Shown here piece after piece: positions 33,317 to 46,416 of a stretch of DNA of 64,000 nucleotides. The position numbers and the translations under genes were made by a program. Position 1 is the first letter of the stretch. Every line of letters starts with the position of its first letter. Origin of the DNA: Haemonchus contortus (lineage: Eukaryota > Nematoda > Chromadorea > Rhabditida > Trichostrongylidae); contig LS997564.1 of the NCBI GenBank assembly GCA_000469685.2, forward strand, positions 30,036,959 through 30,100,958. The letters run 5' to 3'. The notes below the pieces were generated by a model, which saw only the letters and a program-made list of their open reading frames with translations, was not told where the DNA came from and made no database searches.

Positions 33317-33905
33317 CAGGGTGCGCCATAAATATGGTAACAAAAGAAATGGGCTACAAAAAGCGCAGCTCATATTGATATGTGGTGAATTCATGTGGGT
33401 TATTTACTATGCATCACATCTACAAAAGCAACACACGGTCGTTTTATATAACCGTCTCCTGTACTAATTATAGCTCGAAGACGCTTCGGCTACTCATCGA
33501 CGGTGGCACGCAGAGTTTCATGAAAAACATTAGCCTGGACTTTTTTCATTGATTTATCAGGAACTGCAACAGTGGTGCGTTCTAAAGCGCAGGCTTTCCT
33601 CTCCAGTATGGACTACATCCAGCTACCCATCACGCTGTGGTCCGGGAAATTCGTAGGAGGATTGGAAGCAGGGACAAAATCGCGAACATTCCCTCAGCAC
33701 CCATCTTCCCATTTTCCCATTCGTGAGCTAGTGGGCCGTAGCTTTCAATTGTATCCTTGAAAACATTTTTGACCCTCATCTGCAGCATTTCAAAAAGATC
33801 CTTCTTAAAGAGTTTTGGACGAAATTTTGTACTTTCTTCGACCAAAACTTGAGATATCGCTCTGATGGTGGAGATTCCAGCAAAGACTATCATCAAAGAG
33901 GGAAA
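33317..33905 (-). mobile_element. Tc1/mariner superfamily element, truncated
   Basis: Begins with the terminus CAGGGTGCGCCATAAATATG preceded by TA, only 4 bases after the preceding MITE's TA. It contains the C-terminal half of a transposase on the minus strand. The opposite terminus was not found, so the right end is approximate. Confidence 0.6.
33440..33905 (-). pseudogene. Tc1/mariner-type transposase, C-terminal half
   Basis: Reading from 33900 down: VFAGIST (the strand after the first catalytic aspartate in this superfamily), a decayed middle, then near 33620-33570 ILERKACALERTTV and MKKVQANVFHETLRATVDE followed by PKRLRA, the usual C-terminal helices. The central QxD and DLNPxD motifs cannot be read, and there are several stops. 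The N-terminal helix-turn-helix region is missing. Confidence 0.6.
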
Positions 33906-34630
33906 ATGGCTATGAGGGCGATCTAACTCATCTCAGTGGCTACAACACTCGAATAGTGAAATATATGTATACTAATGAGATCTCAACACTTCTTCCACGC
34001 TGAACACACTTTAATCAAAAAAGGTTTGCCAAAGCGAGTGCTGCGCGCGAGTAGCGTACGGCATTTGTTTTTTCTCTCTGAACTCTTCTCGTCAGAAAGC
34101 TGTTAGGGCTATAAATTCTTATCTGGACACAATTGTGCTCACTCGCGGTAGACTGTTCTCATCGGAGTAGAACATACAAACAAATCAGCAGTCATATTTC
34201 CCGCATTTCTGCAGGTTTTGCAGCGTACTCCTTTCCAAGCAATTCTATTCGGAAAAAGGGTTGTTGTGAGGCAGGATGACCGTCTTGAGGTTTGCCGCTG
34301 AGCTGTCTACGCATCGCAATTCCAAGTACTGGCAGTGTGGGAAATATCGAAACGAGGAGCGATTCCGGAAAGGGACTCACCACATGCGCGCAAAGACGGA
34401 ACGGCTAGTGGATGCCTACGGAGTTCCACCGTTTTTCAAAATCTAACGAATTGAGAGCACCAAAATCTATATATAGTCTAAGATATATCATAAATACTAG
34501 GGGAGGGGCAGAATTGGAGAAACTCTCTAAACAAGAAAAATACGAACGCTCGAAAAGTTGTTACTATATTTATGGCGCACCCTTTATATATTTGGGACTC
34601 GAATTTGATGGGAGCACAGGAGGCAGGAAC
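33906..34630. other. No gene recognised
   Basis: AT-rich spacer. About 34560-34660 has a block (GATGGGAGCACAGGAGGCAG) also seen near 49150, so a dispersed repeat is present. Copy 2 of the duplicated segment begins near 34630. Confidence 0.5.
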
Positions 34631-35233
34631 GGGACGCCGATGATAGGTGGTAAGGTGATAGTAGTGAAGGACTAAATTGTCGTCCTATATTCAGCACAGA
34701 TTTCCATGCGAGTTCGATGTGATGTCTTTTCAGCGGGAGAGACATTGATTTACCGCTTTATTCACGATTTTATATCAAAGAGCAAATGACTGTTCTGAAA
34801 TCTTGAAGTAATGTCCACTATCAAAGATTCAGATTTCCCCCACTCAGCACTGGAAGATTTTGGGATTGTCCTGAAACAAGGCGTTTAAAAGGAGAGTAAT
34901 ATTGCAATTCCGTTACTGAAATGTTTCTTAATGCTAAAGAATGATGTGTAACTGAAAAGGGAAACGGAAACTGGTTGGATAGAATGGCACCTCCCACCCC
35001 CAGGATGGTTTTCTTGTAATAGTTCTACAGTGCAGGTTTCCGGACGAACGTTTATGTTTTTTTTCTAGTTTGATGGTAATGGCTACTAGTGGCGAGTCGG
35101 GTAGTCGGGCTCCGCCCTCTCTAGACTTGATATATTCTTTTGTCTATAACCGTTTCCAACCACAGGTAATGTCGGCTACCCTCCTTCTCTGCACCCAAGC
35201 CTTCAATGTTGAATAAAAGCGATTTCTCCTCCC

Positions 35234-38200
35234 CTAGCCACATTCTCTAATTATTGTATTGTTGTAGTGAGAAATAAGACCCGGTGTAAGCCGGGCAACC
35301 CGACTGATTATATAAGAAACTAAGAAAACGTAAGAAGCTTCACCAGAGCTCCAGCTACTGAATTTGGTCGAGCCTTGCTCACCGAAGACACAGTCGCTGC
35401 AATACTGTCCGATCACGGTTTTCACATTATTGGGAAGGAGTGAATTGCCGCTGATCACGCCACTTTCGATGCAACCCATCTGCTTACAAGACGGGAACTG
35501 GATATTCTTCAATTTCATGTTGTCCGTTACAGTAAGAGCCGGAAGGCCTGGAAACATTAAGTTTTCAAGAGCAAATTCTATCAAATCTGCTGGAAGGCTT
35601 TATTCGCTAGCATAAAAACCTACCGCTCTTGCAGGATGTCCATCGCACAACATGGGGGAACGAAAGGTTTTCGATTGAAGTGCTGTTTACAATGGCACAC
35701 ATTTTCACTTCATGGGCACCAGAAAACAGCTTGACTATTTGAGGTTCCGTAAATTGTTCACGGATAACGACACCTCCAACGGTAGTGATTACTGGTGCTC
35801 CCTGGCACATCTCCACGAGTTCTTCGACAGATCCCACGGCCGTCATTTCCTTGCATTCTAAAAAATTTTTGAAGCATTCTGTTATTATCAATAGAAGTTC
35901 AAGAAAATCTAGTTTTTCGATTATTACTGATTACTCAGCCAGATCAGCAGGAACCTCACCTTTTCTTTAGATAAAGATTTTCAACTCTGCTAATAAACTT
36001 ACGGGAATCGCCATGCTGGATATCACAGAGCGGGCAAAGATTTCTGAGGAAAGCTATTTGTCCGGGAGGAATCAGTGGATTGTTCTTCACAACTATCATC
36101 GACTCCACCTCCTCGAATTTTACTAATTCAGGGAATTCCAAGGTTTGCAATTGCGTGTTATCCACAATTGTGATGGCTGGCTGTCCTACAAAGCACACAT
36201 GTATATCTCTGAAATACATATCTATTCACATATAAATAGTTCATAGATACATACACAACACATATAGCCCAATACATACATAGAGAACTCGAAGGTGCTA
36301 TCGATCTCACGGTCAGTCGATGCTTGACAATGAATATTCTGTATCATGGAGGAGTTCGATGACTAGGCATGCCAATTATGGAAAAAGCTTTGAGTACAAA
36401 ACACGCGATCGAAAATTTAGAGATGATTGAACGTCTAATGGAGTAGGGTCCAGTTTTCAACTTCAAAGCAGGTTTAGAATTCTGGAGAAGATGACAAATT
36501 CCAAACGACATTTTCTTCGGAGCCACAGTATTCCACTTGCGTGTGAAGAAGGAAGACGGAACACTTACAACATCGAGTTTTGAAGGAAAAATTTACACAG
36601 GGGTTTTACACCAACCTGCACCGGTCCACAAAAACAGCATCTAGGATCTTACCTTGGCAGGTGAGAGTTGCGATTGCGGGCATGAAAAGGGTCTAGGCCC
36701 CGATAAAATCTCATAATTTACAAGCTGTTCACGAAGATCATTCTAACCCGCATATCTTGAACGATGGATGAAACTGTAGAGAAGAGATTCAGCTGCGCAC
36801 ATCACATCCAAACGGTCGCAGTTACCATCGAAGTGCGCCGAGAATTCCGAATGCCCTTTGTACTTACCTTTGTCGACTATAAAAAGCTTTTGATAGCGTC
36901 GTCGAAATGAATGCGATCCTGTCAGCATCAGTCGATCAAGGAGTGCACCCTTCCTACATAAGAACACTAGCTGACTGCAGTAGTCGCTGCAGCGCGACGG
37001 TGGATCTAATCCTACGACCTTTCGGCACTGTCATAAGGAAGTGTGTGAGACAAGGCGTTCGCCGAAGCTGCTCACAGCCGCGCTGCAACGGGTTACGAAA
37101 TTGCTAGACTGGGACTAGAAGGGCATTCGTATGGACGAAGGGTTCCTTTCAGATCTCCGATTTGCGGGCGACATCGTTCTCTTTTGAAGTAGCGTCACGG
37201 AAGCTGCGACTATGCTTGTTGAACTCAGTGAAGCAGGAAAGAAGGCAGAAGAACTACACCTGTAAACGAGACCTCGCATTACGTTTGCCTCGGGCGGTCC
37301 ATGACTATGCACAACAATATGAAGGAAGAACTTGGCGATGACGAGCCGTATAGATAAATAAGTAAACAAACGGCATCTCAGAGAGCAGGACTATCGAAGG
37401 AGTGAAATAAATGCTAAAGCAAGATGGAAGTTAGAGAGTAATGCTGATGCCAAACATTACACACAATCATAATCCTTGTATTTTTTCGGCATAACACCGA
37501 AAGGCTTACCAAGTTTGCAAGGCCGCAGTTCCTGAAGATAGGGGCAGCGTAGACTCTGGTATTGTGAATTTGTTATAACGATGCAGGCTTCTATGAAGAT
37601 GGCTTGAGAGCAGAAACTATTCATTTCTTCTTGGGTCACCTCCGTCGATTGTATAGTTATTTCAAAACCTTGTGGCTGTTTAATAATCTGCTGTCCAGCG
37701 CACGCCTGCACAAATTGTTGAACAGTGAACGGTCCATTACCGAGCCCGCAAGCTGGAAAAATTGTGCTCTCATTTCATTACAACGCCCGATAGATAAGCA
37801 CCGTCATGTTAGAGAGGAACCTGGTACGTAAGGTTGTAGGTTGCAGTTGATACACCACGACTTGACTTGGTTGAGTTCCGTCATAGAAAGCAAAGGGTTC
37901 CCTTCAATTACAACACCGCTGATGCATTCTTGGTTGGTGCACATGGGGAATTGTAGTTTTCCAAGGAAAGGGTTATTCACAATAGTAAGTGCCGGCTTGT
38001 CTGAAATAGAAGGCAAAAGATTATGGGGGCTTTTCTGTGTACATGAGTTGCTCTGGTAAAGCCAACCTTGGGCACATGATGTCCATTTAGTCAGTTTCGG
38101 GAATACCAGGTTTGCGATCGAAGTTGCTTTGACTACAAGGCACATTTGAACCTCTACAGCTTCAGAAAACAGTCTCTCAAGCAGTTTCTCTGTTAGATTG

Positions 38201-41200
38201 TATTGCAAGGTGAATCCCGGTTCCCCAATGATGACTGGTTGTCCAGCACATCTTTCGACGAGTTCTTCCACACTCCCAAAAGTTTCCACCATGCGGCATT
38301 CTGGAACATAGTTTCTTTGGTATAATGTTTACATGGAGAAAAGTGTTGCTTTAGCCGAACTTACTCGAGAAGTCATACTTGATATCACAGAAGGGACAGA
38401 TCGTTTTCAACTTAGTGATGGTACCTTGAGGCAGTAAAGGATTTCCAGTCACTATTACTACTTTTTCTCCTTCTGGGAAAACTACCGTCGATGGGATCGA
38501 AAAAGTCAACAAATTGACATTCTCAACGATTTCGAATACTGCTCGTCCTAAACTTGCGTGGTTGAATAACTGAGAACTCGTTGAAATGAAATGAAAGACC
38601 ACCTGGCTCGCATGGCACAATCCTCTCGAGGTAAGGGCATTGAAGGCTGGAGAACGTGGATTTTTCTATTACAATGCATGCTTGCATGTAAACTGCGTTG
38701 GAGCAGAATCTATTCAGTTCATATTCGGTGACATCTTTCGAGTAGATGATGATGCCAGGGGAGTCCAATGCCGGCACGATCATTTGTTTTCCTGCGCAAG
38801 CATTGACAAGTTGTTGAACGGAGAATACCTGATTTCCAAGACCACAGGCTGAAAACGAGTGTCCAGAGCTAATTCTAATCGAACGAAATAGTGATCATAC
38901 TTTTAAGATGACAATGGCTGCTTCCATAGTCCACGATTTGGCCCGCGGGTGAGCGAGCGGATGAGTAGTCCTCCGGTCGCTCGCTCGCGCGCTCGCGGAC
39001 CAAATTGTAGGCTATGGAAGCAGCCAACGACAAAGAGAATTCCCAGTAACGGACTTGGTGCGAAGTATTCCAAGTGGCAGACCAGGCAGAAGCTTTGAAG
39101 GACATTGATTTGTTCACTCGCGAGATAGGGATTGCCTTGTACGACGATGCTTTCGATACACTCCTGGTTGTTACATGCAGGGAAGCTCAGTACTTCTAAC
39201 TGGGGATTGTTGACGACGACCAGAGCATTTTTTCCTGAAATGCGAGTAGATCTATGGAATGACCTTCACTATGCAAAGCCATCGTGAAGGGAAATTAGAT
39301 CCCTTTGTATTAAAGTTTGGATTAGACTAATGATAGATTCCACAAAATCCGATCATTAGAAATTAGAATTTAACATAACTACGAAACAGTGAGAAAAGCC
39401 GGGAGTTATGTAGTTCCTACACAAATTATATTACACTGAAAGATCTCACTAGGACGCACTTGTGCCTTGTTCTTAACCACCCAAGAATGAAGCTTTTGCC
39501 CTGCCACACGAGCTATCGTTTTTCTTCGAATGCTATGGAATTCCGCACGTCAAAGCACCTGACTAGCCGATTGTTCTGAGATATTTTGCATGGTTTTTGT
39601 CTTGATTTTTTGCGCGAATATCAACAGTAGAAGGACGCAGCTATGAACGAGCTATCGAGAAACATGAAAAGGTCGTACATTACATTTTGAGATACTCCCA
39701 TCGCACCAGTGAAGACAAAATCAGGTACCTTTAGCGCAAGACGTCCATTGCATCAATTTCGGGAATACCAGTTGTCGTATAGAAGACATCCTGACAACGA
39801 GGCACATTTGTACTTCTACAGCATTCACGAACAGTTTTGTGATTTGCTCTTCCGTCATAACTAGTTGCTGCTCCACTCCAAACTTGAACGTGATTATTGG
39901 TTGTCCTGCACATTTTTCGACGAATGTTGCAACGTCTCCAATGGCTTCTAACTCGCTACAAGCTGGAATTCGAATCCGTTGTTCAAAAGGATTCGATTCA
40001 GTTCTATCTATGTTGAAAAATCATACTTGAAAAATCGTTCTCAATTTGGCACATAGGACAGACTTGTTGCAGCTGTTGGACAATCACAGGTGAGAGCTGT
40101 GCGTTTCTGTCGATGATAATGACATTTTCGTTAACCGGAATAACAACCGTTGTGGGAATTTCCACTATCGTCAAATAAGGGTTGTTGATGATTTCGAATG
40201 CTGGTCTTCCTGCAGAAATATAGTCATAAATTCATAAATTACTGTGTCAGGAATGCTCCTAAAATTGGGATTTCAGAGAAATTGTAGTTCTTCTTCAAGA
40301 GCGACTATTAATATGTTTGCCTGAGATAAGTAATCAGATGTTCTCGGGGTCTGGTACCTTCTCCCCGAACGGTGTGTGGGGAGAAGCTACGTCACCCGGA
40401 GCATCTCAGCCGTACAATCCTTTGACAACATTGAACATGTTTTCTTTTCTCATGCATGACAAACAGAGCTAGTGAAAATTCTATAAAAAGTGAATTATTT
40501 CTATTCAATTCACACATGTGAGTAGAATAAACGTACCAGGTTGACAAGGCACCAGCTTTTGTAGATAAGGGCACCTCAGGCTGGTGTACATGGAATTAGT
40601 GATCTGGATACATGCTTGCATGTAAATAACATTGGCACAAAATGCGTTCAATTCAGCCTGAGTGACTTCAGTGGACTTGATGACAATGACTGAGCCCTCG
40701 TTTGCTGTTATGATCGTTTTTTCTGCACATGCTGTCATGAGCTGCTGCACTGTATAGCTTTGGTCTCCGAGGCCGCATGCTACAAAATCATTTATATTAT
40801 CAAGAAAAAATAGTGGTAATAATATTGAGGATGTAGGCGATAGGCTTTACTTTCGTTGGAGCAATTTCTCCTTAGGAGCCAAATAAGAAAGTGCCAGAAC
40901 AATTCGTTTTCTTGACTTGAATAAAAGCTGATGGCGTTAAATGGAAGTAATTTTTCTTTCTCGAGTTTCGATGTCAGCAAAAGTTCAAAAAGGGAGAGCA
41001 CGCATCGATCACGTGTCGACGCGCGGTTTCCCGCCTAAATTTATGTGTATAATAGGCAACTCCAACAGAGGGTTTGATTTGGATTTGGATTTTGAGATCG
41101 AGTGACGCCCAGGACGCAGCGTCACCTTGTTGTGTCTTTTTAACTTTTTTATTGTTCTGCTGCCGTCGTCCACTTGCTTGTCTTTTTCTGTTCTAATGCA

Positions 41201-44200
41201 GTATCTACTGGCATTTTCGCTTGCTAGCAGCCGAAAACACACTTTCGACTTTGAATTCATGAACTTGTCAAACGAAGTACGCAAGGAAGAACTGACCAGG
41301 TACATAGGGAATCAATTCGCAGTTGGAGCACCATACAGGAATATTCTGTGAAAATCCTGGAGAAAGCAGTGGATTCCCGCTGATAGTTCCGCTTTCTATA
41401 CATAAGTTATTCTGGCACGATGGGAATGTAATGTTCACCAAGAAGGGGTTATCGATGACGGTTATTGCAGACTTTCCTGAAATTGGAAAAAAAGATGCAA
41501 AAAGGCAAAGGTCACTCCACTGTAAACGGATGAGGCATACCAGTTTTGCATGACTGCCATCGGATCAGTTTAGGGAAGACTAGGTTTTGAATTGCTGTGG
41601 CCCGTAAGTTCAAGCACATCACCACCTCTACGGCTTCGCGGAATAATTGGTTAATTTGAATTTCTGTGAAGCTGTAATTGACTTCAATTCCAGGCAGAGA
41701 AATTACTTTTTGTCCGGAACATTTCTGCAGGAATTCTTCAAAAGTCGGGAGCACAGTTATGTCGCGGCACACTGAAATGCGCTTCTCTGAATAATTGAGT
41801 GACTATTATATCTGCTGCAAACGTACTTGATTCGTATTCTACTACGCAGTCCTTGCATATCTCTTTCAGAATGATAAGTTCATTATTAGGAATCAAGGGG
41901 TTTTCTCTCACAATCATGATCTTTTCTTCCACAGAGAACTTGACCAGGGTGTTAATAACTATTGACTGGAGCTGCGAGTTGCCAACGATCGTCCAAACTT
42001 GTTGTCCTGAAAACAGGGTGTACTTCTTATCTAATCAGCTAATGATGATATCGAAAATTTACTTTTGACTTCATCTGTTCATCCTCCGCTGGCGCTTTTT
42101 CGCCAATAAGTTCTATGACAAGAGGCAATCACATACCTGGTTGGCATGGTGCCACTGCTCGTAACATGGGGCAGCTAATAGACGTGTAGTCGGTATTAGT
42201 AATGTTGAAGCACATTTGCAGATATAGGGCTCGAGAACAAAGCTCTGTGAACTGCTCTTGAGTGACGGTGACTACTTCGGTGAACACAATCCTTGGTTTT
42301 CCCATACAATTCTGCAATATCTCTTCAAGCGTTGTGTATGCCAAGGCCGGCCAGGTCACTCCACATCCTGAACAGAACAGCAAAATGACTTCAATTCCAA
42401 AGTCTCTACAAAAGCCTACGAGTGGCATACAGAGCCTCTGAGATTTCCGAAAAAAGACGCACTTGTATTGTGCTCAAACGCGCAGTACTTGCATTGTTGC
42501 AAAGGAGGATATTGTCGTAACGCTGGATTGTATATAATCGTGAAGGGCTCATAACTAATTTGCCATTCAAACATCGGTGACACTTCAATTACTTCAAGCT
42601 GCATATTTCCTTCTATGGTGAATGCTGGTCGTCCTAGAACCACCACATCAGTATGAGTCATGCACGGTACAGGAAATCCTGCTACCTACCTGGCTCGCAT
42701 GAGTACAATTGAATCAAATTTGGCATACGTAGGTACTGAATTTGTGATTGTCGAAGGGTGATGCACATTTTTATGTAGGTTACGCTACGGAAGAGCTCGT
42801 CGATAATTTCCTGCTCCAGTGATGAGATGTCGATTTCGATCACCGCTGTTCCCTGTGGCTTCCACACTCTCTTGCCGGAACACATTTGAGCAAATTCAAC
42901 AACATTCGTGGTTTGCTGTACTTCGAGAGAGGCGCAAGCTACAAAGAGTTGAGATTAGTATTCAGACCACCTTATTATTTTTTTTTGACATTGACAAGAG
43001 GTCAGCTGTATTCCTTATGTTTTTACTGGTGATTACTAGTGGATTGAAGCTATTGGAAAGGAGGGGAAAGTCCGAAAAATATGGAAATTCAAGTGTCCTG
43101 ACATGAAATAGGATCAAGTCTTGGGGCGTTAATTAATCCCGTCTGAGGGATGCGCCCACAACTTCCATTCAAAATTGCAGTGGCGTATTAAGTGCATATG
43201 TGGCCTGTACAATAACTTGTAGTGGCTGGCCGATGTGCAACGCAGTGCTCTAATCCTCCCAGACGAATCTGATACCAATTAACCGACCCGGGAGGAGTGG
43301 AAGAATTGGGTGGTCTCGGCGGTTATCGATCCGGGATTCGAGCCAAGTTATACCTTAGCGCCTTAGAAGCTTAGTCAGAATGCTTTCAATTACATCACAG
43401 TGAGCTCATTGCTCGAAATCACTAGCAGCGTACAGGGTGTATTTCTTATATATGTAGAAAAATCGAGTTTTTTGGATGCTTCAGAAAAGTATTTGCTAGA
43501 ATTGAGTTCGCGACGTATTCCACAGCTTCAACATGGAATGACTCTACCAATACGTACCGATTTAGAAACATAAAACCTTTTTCACCACCTACATGCAAGG
43601 ATACTAAAGTTCTGTACATCCATTTTAGAGGGAAGATGGGCAGTAGGATGTGTTTCGTGTAATCGAACCGCCGCAACGCGGCTGTCGCGGACCATTCGCC
43701 CCGTCATAACAGTTTTAGCTTTCTTCATACAGCTCAATCGCCATGCAATTATTACTTTTGGCATGATCTTACTGTTAATTCTTTTGTTCGTGTATTTCTA
43801 ACTTGCCGCTGCATTCTGCTACATCCCTTCGCGCGCGACGTCCCTCTGGCCGCGACGCGACAATTTCATTCCTACTGCACCACACCAACTATAGAGACGT
43901 CGCTGAACATCGAACATTCCCAATTAACAGTGAACACCGCCCCTTTTTCTAATCCCTTTGAATCGTATGGAATAACTCGAGTAGTCTCGATTTTTCCCTG
44001 TAGACGTGATGGAATCAGCCTGTTCTCTATATAAAGCGGTATATGACAAAAATCGAAAATAAAAAAGCTAAAAGATTTACCGTCGTACGGTTGAAGATAG
44101 CAGAATCTACAGCGTGGCTCCAACGAGGAGATGTATTCATACTTGAGCCTACGATTCCTTACAATTTCAACATATTCCATATAATTGAGTGCTCCAAAAC

Positions 44201-46404
44201 CTTCAGAATGGTAGAGAGGGAAGGACATTATCCTCAGATACGGATTATTTCTGGCGACGATAGTGCGTACCCCTGAAAATACGAGCAGTAAGCAGTTAGC
44301 TTAAACTTCTTCAATCACACCCGTCTCTAGGATGCTACTGCGACTCAACGAGAGGGGTTCTCCCTATGAATACTGAACCCAACGTAGAAGATAAGGAAAT
44401 CACGAAAATAAATAGATATACTGTTGGAGTGAACTATGCTTTGGCGTATCATCCCTAGCCCCTAGATCCTAGCAATGTGTTATCTATAGAACTATCACCG
44501 TATCTTAGTGATAAGAATTGATACCTGAAAAAACTGGGATTAATCGGACGAGTTTCGGAAATTCTATCGTAGTCCAAGGCACACGAATCATTCTGAAGCC
44601 CAACTGAACGTGAGTGGCCTCAGAAAAAAGGGCGCTGAACTGCTCATAAGTCATATAACGCAGGTGCAATATGAAGTGACTGTAGGGTCGTGCTTTGATG
44701 AGCCTTTCTCCTCGACATTGCTCAACAAGTTGACCATAGTTGAAAGGTGAGACCGGCTCGAGCGCACTGCACTCTGGAAAACAATGAATTTAATGAGCAG
44801 GAAAAATAATGTGCATCGGAATAACAAAGGATAATATTTTCGTCAGAAGGAAAAATTTTGAGAAACGTAGTGTTTCTTACATCTGCTCGGGGACAGACCA
44901 TCCGAGGCAAAGCGCGGCAAGATTCCTGACGATTTGAACGACTTTAACGCCTATCATTGAGGCACAAATTCGAAGTAAGGTAGTTTAGTAGGGTCAGTTG
45001 ATCCTACTATTCGACCTTTCTTGAAACTTGTGCTCTAATGAAGCTGTAGCGGAATCGTTTTAATTACCACGAGTTTCGCAGCGCATTCTGCTGCGTCCAT
45101 CAGGAGTTGGGCGAATGGTCCGCCCCCTGTCTCCCTTTCCGATGTGTCGAAATATTTATCTTCGTGTAACGTCGTAGACTTTCGGGTGGGAAAACAGAAG
45201 TGCTTTCGAGGCTGCTGCACCTCGAAACGGCAAAGCTCCTATCGGAGCAATTTTGTTGGTCAGCAATTGGAACATATTTCCGCGTTTAGTATCTACTTTT
45301 TTTCTCTCCACAATTCCCAGATGAATTCAAAAGGACTCACTTGACCACTTAAAGATATCACAGTATGAGCAGAGATACCGCAGACAGCCCATGCTCTCGT
45401 CGTCCAACATCTTATTGCCATCCACTGTAACAACTGTTGGCCCGAAAACAGTCCTGTCGAACTGATAGCTTCTCAAAATGCGGAACTGTTCCAATAGTGC
45501 ATTATTCCTGATTGTGAGTCCTGAAACTGGTCTTTTATGATAAAAACCATGTCATTTAAATCCTCATAGTGAGCTTGGAAAAGTTTTTCTTATCAAGGCA
45601 GCTCAATTGGTTTTTGTTAAACTGCCTATCGACTCTTCCTTGTGAGTCCCTTCCATTGGCAATGAGCGAACCATTTCCCTCTATGGAATGATAGTTCCTA
45701 CTGCGTTATGCGTAGTCCCCGCCTTTCCTGCTCACCTCACATATTTTCTCGCTAAGGTCCACAGTGGCTGCTTTCATAGTTCGCGAAACCGGCTCGCGCG
45801 CTCGCTCGCGCACTATGGAATCAGCTAGATTGATCTTGAGATGATCTTATTTCCTGAATTTTGAGCGATACCACAAGGGCTTGGTACGACTAATGTTTTG
45901 CTTTGTGTACTCCTTGCGCAGAAGACCTTCACTACTAGCGAGTTTCATAGGGACTAAAGATACTGATGGTATGGCGCTCCAATGGTTCAATGAATGACGC
46001 GTTCTTGTCACGAAATTTAGTCGTAGGAGTAGGTTTTGGATGAGATAGTTATGTCAGCCCACCTGGAATATATTCCACTCTGGGTAGTTCTAGACGCCTG
46101 AACTCTGTGTTCTGGACATAAATGTGGAAGTTGATCCTGCGAGCATTCGCGAAGAGCCCATTGAACAGAGGTTCAGTGATCCTGATAGCGTGGAATTCTT
46201 GTTGAAACTTGAATCCGAGGACTTCTTTCCCAGCACAACCTTCGGCAAACCTCACATAATCGGCATCAGTGACCAGCGCGGGATAGCTGGCACATTCTGA
46301 AGAAGTAATTTTTGGTATTCATCGCGCAGTATTCGATATTCCCTACCTTGATCGGTAAAGAACGCATGCGCATATGTGCAGAGTAGAGCGCTGAAGCAGG
46401 CCAT
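35234..46404 (-). CDS. Secreted 11-unit receptor L-domain protein (irld-like), copy 2, intact
   Basis: Exons, 5' to 3': 46404-46347, 46296-46063, 45520-45341, 44773-44525, 44272-44081, 42938-42690, 42633-42463, 42367-42137, 42006-41827, 41771-41541, 41476-41297, 40779-40537, 40209-40027, 39962-39729, 39234-39055, 38848-38603, 38547-38365, 38300-38067, 38000-37821, 37752-37510, 36185-36003, 35857-35624, 35547-35234. They sum to 4812 bases, exactly 1604 codons with stop, and every intron is phase 1. The start ATG gives MACFSALLCTYAHAFF, a signal peptide. Eleven L-domain units follow, each one A exon plus one B exon, with paired cysteines. The tail (VSYIISRV-like) is only weakly hydrophobic, so secretion is more likely than anchoring. 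The role is inferred from C. elegans L-domain proteins that modulate EGF or insulin signalling. Exact splice sites are hand-called; the TTTAG before the first exon could be a trans-splice acceptor. Confidence 0.88.
36770..37345 (+). pseudogene. RTE-type reverse transcriptase fragment in intron of copy 2
   Basis: Reads FVDYKKAFD (about 36870), then MNAILSASVDQGVHPSYIRTLADC and VIRKCVRQGVR, then after shifts SPKLLTAALQRV, GFLSDLRFAGDIVLF (the FADD motif changed to FAGD) and MLVELSEAGKKAEELHL. This is the palm region of an RTE-clade reverse transcriptase. The intron is about 1.3 kb here against 195 bases in copy 1, so the insertion followed the gene duplication. Dead by stops and by loss of the first catalytic aspartate pair. 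Confidence 0.8.
38914..39027. mobile_element. Palindromic MITE, TGGCTGCTTTC family (copy 2 intron)
   Basis: Same intron position as 9102-9273, with a shortened core. The two termini are clear. Confidence 0.7.
43235..43350 (-). repeat. SINE-like / RTE-tail-like repeat in intron of copy 2
   Basis: Counterpart of 13262-13435, shorter. It keeps GGGATTCGAGCC and the preceding CGGCGGTTATCGAT block. Confidence 0.4.
44895..45100. repeat. Fold-back repeat, CCTATCATTGGGG family (copy 2 intron)
   Basis: Counterpart of 14955-15155 in the intron between the exons ending at 45341 and starting at 44773. Confidence 0.6.
45765..45826. mobile_element. Palindromic MITE, TGGCTGCTTTC family, shrunken
   Basis: Counterpart of 16219-16371. 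Both termini survive but most of the core is deleted. Confidence 0.65.
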
Positions 46405-46416
46405 CAACCAAAGGGC

